64,000 nucleotides of DNA from Trichuris trichiura (taxonomy: Eukaryota > Nematoda > Enoplea > Trichinellida > Trichuridae). Below the pieces are notes generated by a model. That model made no database searches. It saw only the letters and a program-made list of their open reading frames with translations, and was not told where the DNA came from. Of this stretch, positions 57,517 to 64,000 are shown one piece after another. Positions within the stretch are counted from its first letter, which is position 1. Each line of letters opens with the position of its first letter. The position numbers were made by a program, and so were the translations under genes. The stretch spans positions 496,001 through 560,000 of the forward strand of contig JBAJFE010000050.1 of assembly GCA_037903355.1 (NCBI GenBank), given 5' to 3'.

Positions 57517-60500
57517 AAGTTGCTTGGATGAAACGCCGTTGGTCCGCCTTAACTTTTGCGCTGCCATTTTAGTCATAAGAGGATGCGCGGTCACCCGTTA
57601 ACGACGGCTAGTAGTTAGTCATTTCGATGCTTTTTGACCAGCAACTCTGGTCCACTCTAGACCAACAATGAGTACTTATCTTACAGTATTGCTGTAAACC
57701 TGCTTTTCTTTTTTGATTAAATTTGAATGGCGAGATGCTAATTTTTTTTCAGTAGCGTTATTTTTTTGAGCTTAAAAGATGAACACATTTGCTTAAGCAT
57801 GTCGTAGCGGCGTTAGCTTTTTGAGCTCAGCTTACGTATTGCATTGAAGAAAAAAGCCGATGTAGCCGAAAGGCTGTTAGGATAAAAATAATTAACATAT
57901 GCCGATGAAATGCCGCTACTGAAAATTATCCGCTCTTAAGCGGCTGTATTTTCGCTATTGAGTTTTGCAGGTGTGGCTAGCGTTAACGCTATTCACTTAA
58001 TTCATTGTTCGAGCGCATTTTACGAGCGTAAGGAGTTGTTTACAACTTTCTCTTTAGGCGTAGCATTTTTAAAATATAATATTGTAGTTGATTGGCAGGA
58101 ATGTTCGCGCCGCTTAAAACCGGTTGGGCCAAATCGTAAATGGACGCAGTTATTGCGATTGTAAAGAAATAAAGGAATGCTTTTAAAACTACTTTCTCTC
58201 TTTGTTGTTAACCTCGTTGCGTAGCCATTCATGCCGGCCCATCTTGCGAATTCTTAATTTAAAAATTTTTCTCTGCTTTCACGCTATCCTTCGCGTTCTT
58301 AATGCCATTTTCTTTTCGTTGACATTAGGTGGTCGCCAATTTTTTTCTAATCAATATTCTGAAAACTTAGCCGACTATTATATATAATGTTCGCATGGCC
58401 GTTTCGGTTAACGGTCGTTTTGTCAACAAAGAGCAGTTGCCTCCATTCCGTCCGCATTGGCCAATGCAAAGTAATGCGATATATTCGGGCGCACTGGTGA
58501 TTCGTAGTTGTTTTGCAACCTGCTGCGCGTTTGAATTTCGGCTTGCTCCAACGAATGCTCGCTCATTCGGCTTAACGGACGGCCGGAAAATTCCTATTTC
58601 AAAATGGGTTATCATTTTTCCTAATTAAGCAGCCGCTATTTCCTTTTTCAGCTTTTGCGTTGACAGTGGTCTTCGCTTTTACGTAAACGATAGAAAACTG
58701 ACCGTCTTCTCGCCAATCGATAGCCAATTTCTATACTCGATCGAGTGAAGCTGTATTAGCGTTAGCTGATTGTTTGACCTGTGACGAATTTGTTACTGTG
58801 ACTAAACGAGGCGACGTGAAAAAGGTGAACGAAATCATATCCTCTTTTGGTCCACTTAAAGTCAGTTCCTTTTGATAGCAAGTGTTGAGTTGTGAATGCA
58901 AATTTTTTTCGTACAATTAAGCGTCGTTTTTCCACTGACTTACGAAACGTAGTAGCGGAGGCTTTCTTTATCAGTAGAGGGCGCAGTGATCGCTTTGATA
59001 ATTTTCTTTTTAACCTCTGCCTTGCCTAGTTGATCGGCGTTGTCGTCGTGGAAGAAGGAGAAGAAGAAGAAGTATGCTTCATTTGATAAGCGATGCTTTA
59101 ACTCGTTGCGCCCAACGAGTCGTGAACTGTCTATTCTTCATACTTATCAAAGTTGACAGCTTTTAAGAAAAAGGCGAACCTCCATTCATCCATCGCTGCT
59201 TTCCGACTTCTTCCAACGTTAACTCGCCAAAAGGGCATCCCGCGTTGCCGAAGCTTCTTGGTCGACCGACTTTGCCCATTAGTGCGCTTCGAGCAGACCA
59301 GCCAAATACGCGTGAAGAACACACCAAGCATCAACATTGGCTTGCATTCCTGCCCCGAACGAGGTAAGACGTCTTTCATTTCGTTTTGCTGCTGTCGTCG
59401 TTAGTTGCTGAGCGAAATTTTGACCTTTAATTTTTAAATATCTATGCCCACATTCCATTGGACCCAAAGGTCGCGTCGACGCTAGTTTAAATGTCAGCTA
59501 ACAAGCGCGAGCTGGTTTCTTTTCCAAGCCGACGATAGGACAGATAGCAATGTCTTAATTTTCAAATGCTTCCGTTGAAAATGTGAGTTTTGTTCAAAGG
59601 CGGTACGCTTTGCGGAATAGCGAACAGGGTTTATCAGTGCAAGTGACGTCATCAGATTAGCAGCGCACGAATGCTTTAAGAATATGCAAATTTCTTTTGA
59701 AGCGTTCACTTTTTTTTTAGCTTTCTTCCTTTCGCTCGCCTGCTAAGCATAAAATTTTGCGCGAAACCGGTTGCCAAGATTCGTTTAAAGTTTGGAAGTC
59801 AATGCTTTGTAGGCAGCTTCAGAAATATGCAGCTTTGAGCCAAATATGGGAAGTGTTGTTGTTGTTAAGCATTCAAAGAATAGAATGCGTTGAACGTAGC
59901 GCTGTACGACTGCGAGGGAGTAGTAGAAGTACGATTCGGCATTTTGGAATTAACTTTTTTGCTTCAAGGAAACATGATAAGATGAAGAGACGATTTCAGT
60001 CTCAAATTTCCATATTGGTCATTAGATTCGGCGGAATCTCTTTCGCGCTATAGTTTCGTTAACAAAGCATCAATGTTAGCGGCAAACCAATTGGTTGCGC
60101 TGCTTCGGCGGAATTCGTTTCGACGTGACTGAGACCTTATCGCTTAGCGAAGAGAAGATGGCAGCATGGTAAAGTGAAGGATTTTTGAGGGACAGTGGTT
60201 CCGCGTGTTGAAGCACGCGTATCGATCGCACCTTGAAAACTCTAATTGCCCTTTAGCTATCGAGCCGTCTAGTTTAGCTACGGTTCAACGGATCTCGGGA
60301 ATCGTACGACCAATGGGGCAGCCATTTGTGCCATCCAAGTATGGCAGCGAGGCTTTGGTCGCTTGGGAAAGTTAAGAAGTTGTCCTACTGTCGTTTCTGA
60401 ATACGATCAATTTGGCCGGAAAGAATTATGCATAACTGCGTGCCCCCTTAATTCGATGCGGTCGCTTCGGGAAGTCCAACACGTGACAATACTGGACGGC

Positions 60501-63500
60501 TCTTTTTGTCATTTTTGCCCCAGTCAGATTGGCGCGAAAAAGTTAACTTTTTTTTATTGAATTTACTTCCAATCTAGTTAGCATCGCCGCGTATCAGTGC
60601 GGCGCTTGTAAACGGCAATTTTAGCGCTCGTATGTTGAAACGTGACAACCACTCCCGCCTGGGGTTTTTGAATTTTTGTTCACGTGCTGTTCATGCGCGC
60701 GGAATCGAACATGCTACTTGCTAGACTTCCATGGGATTAAAGCAAAAGCTAATTGACTTTAAGGCATCCTATCCGCAGCAGTGCATAAAAGCCTGCTTTC
60801 GCGGCCTAAGTTTCAAAAAGCGTTTAAAAAATGCATCGTACCTTTTTAAGCGTCTGACGTCCCGTTGCATCTCGTCAGTGCTTGCTCGTCTTTGCGTTTC
60901 TTCGTCCTCGGCATGCTAAAAGCATTGCGCGCATCGTTGTTGACCGCTTGTGCAGCCCGCGTTGACTTTATCGGCATTGTTTTTAATTTGAATTGTTACA
61001 GTAGTCCTAGTGGTTTGCAGGAACAATTTTTTAAAAATTTGAAAAAAAAACTTCGATAAATAATGCTTGGGTTTATTATGTAAATGCCGTTTATTATAAT
61101 TTTGCCAATTAGGTTACGCGCGCAGTTGCCGAAGGGAAAAACTAACAGCTAATTTGCAAATACGGTATTTTAACTTTTTTATTGTTTATTTTTGAGCGGC
61201 GGCTTCTTCGAAGCACTTCAAACGAAGCTGTTTGAAAGGTCTTTAATAAATCGCGTCAGTTGTTCGCTCAGTATACATGCACCGAAAATCAACAGACCGC
61301 GTCTGTTTGAACGTGATAAAAATTCAAAAATTTGAAATGCCTACCTGAACATCAGTCAGCTACGGTGGGCGCGTTGTTTACTACCGCGCAACTCTGTTCC
61401 GCCTATCTTTACTAGCTTCCACCCGTCAGATTTGTCATATTAGGAAGTGTTTTTTTTCTGGTTCGTTTATTTTATTAAATTTTAAACTAAAATGTTCAAT
61501 AAAAAGCTACTAATCTGTTCTGCTATTGCTCTTTGTTTCTTTCGCCTTTGCTTTGTCATTTTCTGTTGGTAGAACTTTTTTTCTCGGCGAAAGCCAGCTT
61601 TAAATCGAAATAAGCCATTTTCTCAGCACATCGTATCGTGTATAAGCTTGGCAGGCAGCTCAACCTGTTTGACATGCTTTAAGACTAAAGTAGCATTTTG
61701 CGTGAAGTTTCCTTTCCTAGCTGTTCCCTGTTGAACTTTATTGTGTTCGCGCTGATACAGCCATTACAAGAATGAGCATCGACTAGAATTCTTAATATTT
61801 TTCTATGGCTTCCCGCGCTGAGGCTAAGGTGTTAAGGAATCCAACCAAGCTAGTACTCGGTTAAGGAAGCTGACAAGAGCTTTATTTTTAATGTCAGCAG
61901 CTATAAGCTTCCGTGTATTTCTTCTAGTTCTTTTCCAAAAGAGGTATTCGACCCGTTTACGGTGTTAGTATTACCGAATCAATGAGGATAGTAATGATTT
62001 GAGTAAAATAATCATGCAAACTCAGTGTAGTGTGCGAAGTCGTGCTGCCGATGGCCTCTTATCATTACAGTTTATAGAGAAAAAATTTTTATCGATTCAT
62101 GAGCACCAGCGGTCGTCTTTCTTGTCGTTATCTCTCGGTGATTGGTTATAATTTTTAAAAATATGTACCTACAGAACCGGTTTGCTTTTGCGTTCAGTAA
62201 AGAAGAGGCTATAATATTGTGCCATTTCAGCAGATCGTTGGTTTCGCCGAAGGCCAGATGACGCCCAAAACTGTACCGTGACGAATAGTCGAAGGCTGTA
62301 AGAAATCGATAATTTCAGCGTAAGGCCTCAACAATTTCATTTGTCCAGAGCTTTGCATTATGCAAATTTTTTTGAATTCAAAATTTAAGCAGACCTCTTA
62401 AGTAAAATGTCTCGCGCATGAACTGGTGCTAATTGAAGCTTGAACTAGTTTGCACGTACATTGAAATATGCCTAATTTGAAGTCCCTGTTAAATTCCCTA
62501 TAAGGGAACGTTTGCCTCCATTGTAGGGGCCAACTTCTTGAATATTATCGATCGCGCCAACTTCGCTAGCCGCCTAAGCAAATGTTTTCCTTGTTTTTAA
62601 AGAACGTCTCAACGAGCGGCGAAGTTTTCCCCCACGAGAAGAGATGTCATTTCGATTATCCGAACTTTCGGTCACTCGCTAGTTTCCCAAAGTGAACTGA
62701 AAAAACGGATCATTATCATAAAGTAACGCGAGATTTAACAGAGCCTTAAGTGTGGGAATTTGAAATTAATGTCTTTCGTTAAATCTGGCTGGTAAACTCT
62801 TCTTCCTTTACACCAACAGTGTCGAGCACTTTCGTTTTTTTTAGCATTTCCCTATCTTTGCCTTTTTGTGGCTTTTAAAATTATCCAATAAGGCGTATAT
62901 TCTCTTCAGTGGTAAAGGCCCTCTATTGATCTACGCTCACGAGCTATAATTAGGCTACCTGACACGAAGGTCGTTTTTTGCCAACTCAAAGTCTTGACCA
63001 CCTAAGTGTCCTTTGGGTAAAGAAACAGCTTATTGAAATGCGATGAGGCGTTAAAGTCCGAACGTCTGCTTTTGCTATAGAGATGGTATATAATAATACT
63101 TAAGGTGAGGCGATGAACCCGCCTCTTCCGCACGCCGAATTCGTTCGAACAGACGACTGAAGTGGCAAAGGCCGGATCAGAGCGATGATTTACGGCGCCA
63201 TTTGGGTCTTCTTAACTGTTCAAGCTTTTGCTTGACCGAGCTGACCCATCGGCAGGCGCCCATTGGTAGTCGGCGGCTTGAAAGCGACAAGAGCAGCTGC
63301 CTTTTTGCCATCTTGTCCATTTTGTCAATTTGTCAGCAACACGGTCAACAGACCCCGTCGAAGCGCCTCAATATTGAGGCGCCTCTACTTACGGTTTGTC
63401 CTGCCATCGCGCGCAGCTGCGAGAACTTCTGTTTGCACCTTCGCATCCCAGAAGAGATTCATTCCTTTGCGCTTATTTTTGCTTGTTGCATTTGTTGGCC

Positions 63501-64000
63501 GGCGACCACTTTACTACTCAGGTAACATTGACGCGCTGTTGACGTTAAGACTAGCACTTGTTTTACGACTTACGTCCCCTTGCCGCCCAACTGTTTTATT
63601 TTCTAATGAATTGTACGAACAAATAATTGCGAAATTCCAATCTTGATCTTAGCTTTTGATATTCTTCGCCCAAGCTGCGCCGCCGTTTTGCGAGCGCCTA
63701 TTGCTCTTCGGTTGGCGTCAGGTTTCGTTAACATCCAATCAAATGGCCAGCCAGTATGCCAATATGCAAATTATCGCCGTTTGAATTTTTGAACAGCGCG
63801 TCCCTTTTGAGGTCGCGTTTGAAATTCAAATGTTGGCACAGTGCCAAGCTGGCAATTGCTACAGCAAAGTTCAACGGCTGAGAGCTTAGCATGCGCTCCT
63901 TTGGGGTTCCATTGCAATGCGTATTAAACTTTGTTGGTAAAGGCCGGTCGATGGTTGCGGAATGACGAAACTTGCGCACTTCAGACCACGCTGGTCATGC
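57517..64000. other. 6.5 kb without a recognised gene
   Basis: No family could be named on either strand. Possible exons exist: a plus stretch 58722-58878 that stays open and ends NEIISSFGPLKVSSF, and one at about 59166-59361 that ends at GTAAGA. Their phases and partners are unresolved. A 20-bp perfect palindrome centred on AATATT lies near 63364-63383. Long T and A runs are common. Confidence 0.4.

Noticed and set aside
60640..60730. tRNA-like T-loop (GGAATCGAAC)
   Set aside because: No acceptor stem, D-arm or anticodon stem could be paired around it.

Overview
This window looks like nuclear DNA of a small-genome metazoan, most likely a nematode. The genes are broken into many short exons by introns that are mostly about 45-60 bp, with GT...AG ends and pyrimidine-rich acceptors. 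The gene set is animal (cyclin T, RAD1, stem-loop-binding protein, ARPC5, ORMDL, tau-tubulin-kinase-like kinase, secreted cathepsin B). GC content is near 40 percent by eye. A clade I nematode (Trichuris/Trichinella side) would fit the very short introns, the cathepsin B and the TTBK-like kinase, but that placement is inference. No bacterial genes, tRNA, rRNA or CRISPR array were recognised.

Layout. 1-7.7 kb: no gene recognised. 7.7-14.1 kb: a transposon graveyard with inverted arms, a pogo/Tigger-type MITE, an AT microsatellite and foldback, and two direct ~2.15-kb copies carrying a broken Merlin/IS1595-like zinc-ribbon transposase. 14.4-33.6 kb: the gene-rich core, with TTBK-like kinase(-), ORMDL(-), ARPC5(+), RPL13A(+), RAD1(-), UFD1(-), cathepsin B(-) and DNA topoisomerase I(-). 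33.6-38.2 kb: no gene recognised. 38.3-57.5 kb: HIG1-domain protein(-), cyclin T(+), a satellite made of nested hairpins, a DH-PH RhoGEF(-), an unidentified membrane-protein fragment(+) and the histone stem-loop-binding protein SLBP(+), whose intron holds a 225-bp tandem array. 57.5-64 kb: no gene I can name.

Most of the spliced genes were rebuilt by hand from homologous protein segments joined at phase-compatible splice sites. For TTBK, ORMDL, RAD1, cathepsin B, TOP1, RhoGEF and cyclin T the exon sum is an exact multiple of three and runs from ATG to stop. Three give lengths very close to the known family (ORMDL 153 aa, RAD1 281 aa, cathepsin B 338 aa). ORMDL and ARPC5 are divergent over about 380 bp. 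ARPC5 and RPL13A are head-to-tail 225 bp apart, with a 3' splice site two bases before the RPL13A ATG, which suggests a trans-spliced operon. The remaining genes are unrelated housekeeping functions (DNA-damage clamp, ubiquitin extraction, replication topology, Pol II elongation, histone mRNA processing).

Nothing here is clearly a new molecular system. The most unusual structures are the nested-hairpin satellite at 46.0-47.7 kb, the higher-order tandem array inside SLBP, and a cathepsin B that lacks the occluding-loop histidine pair.
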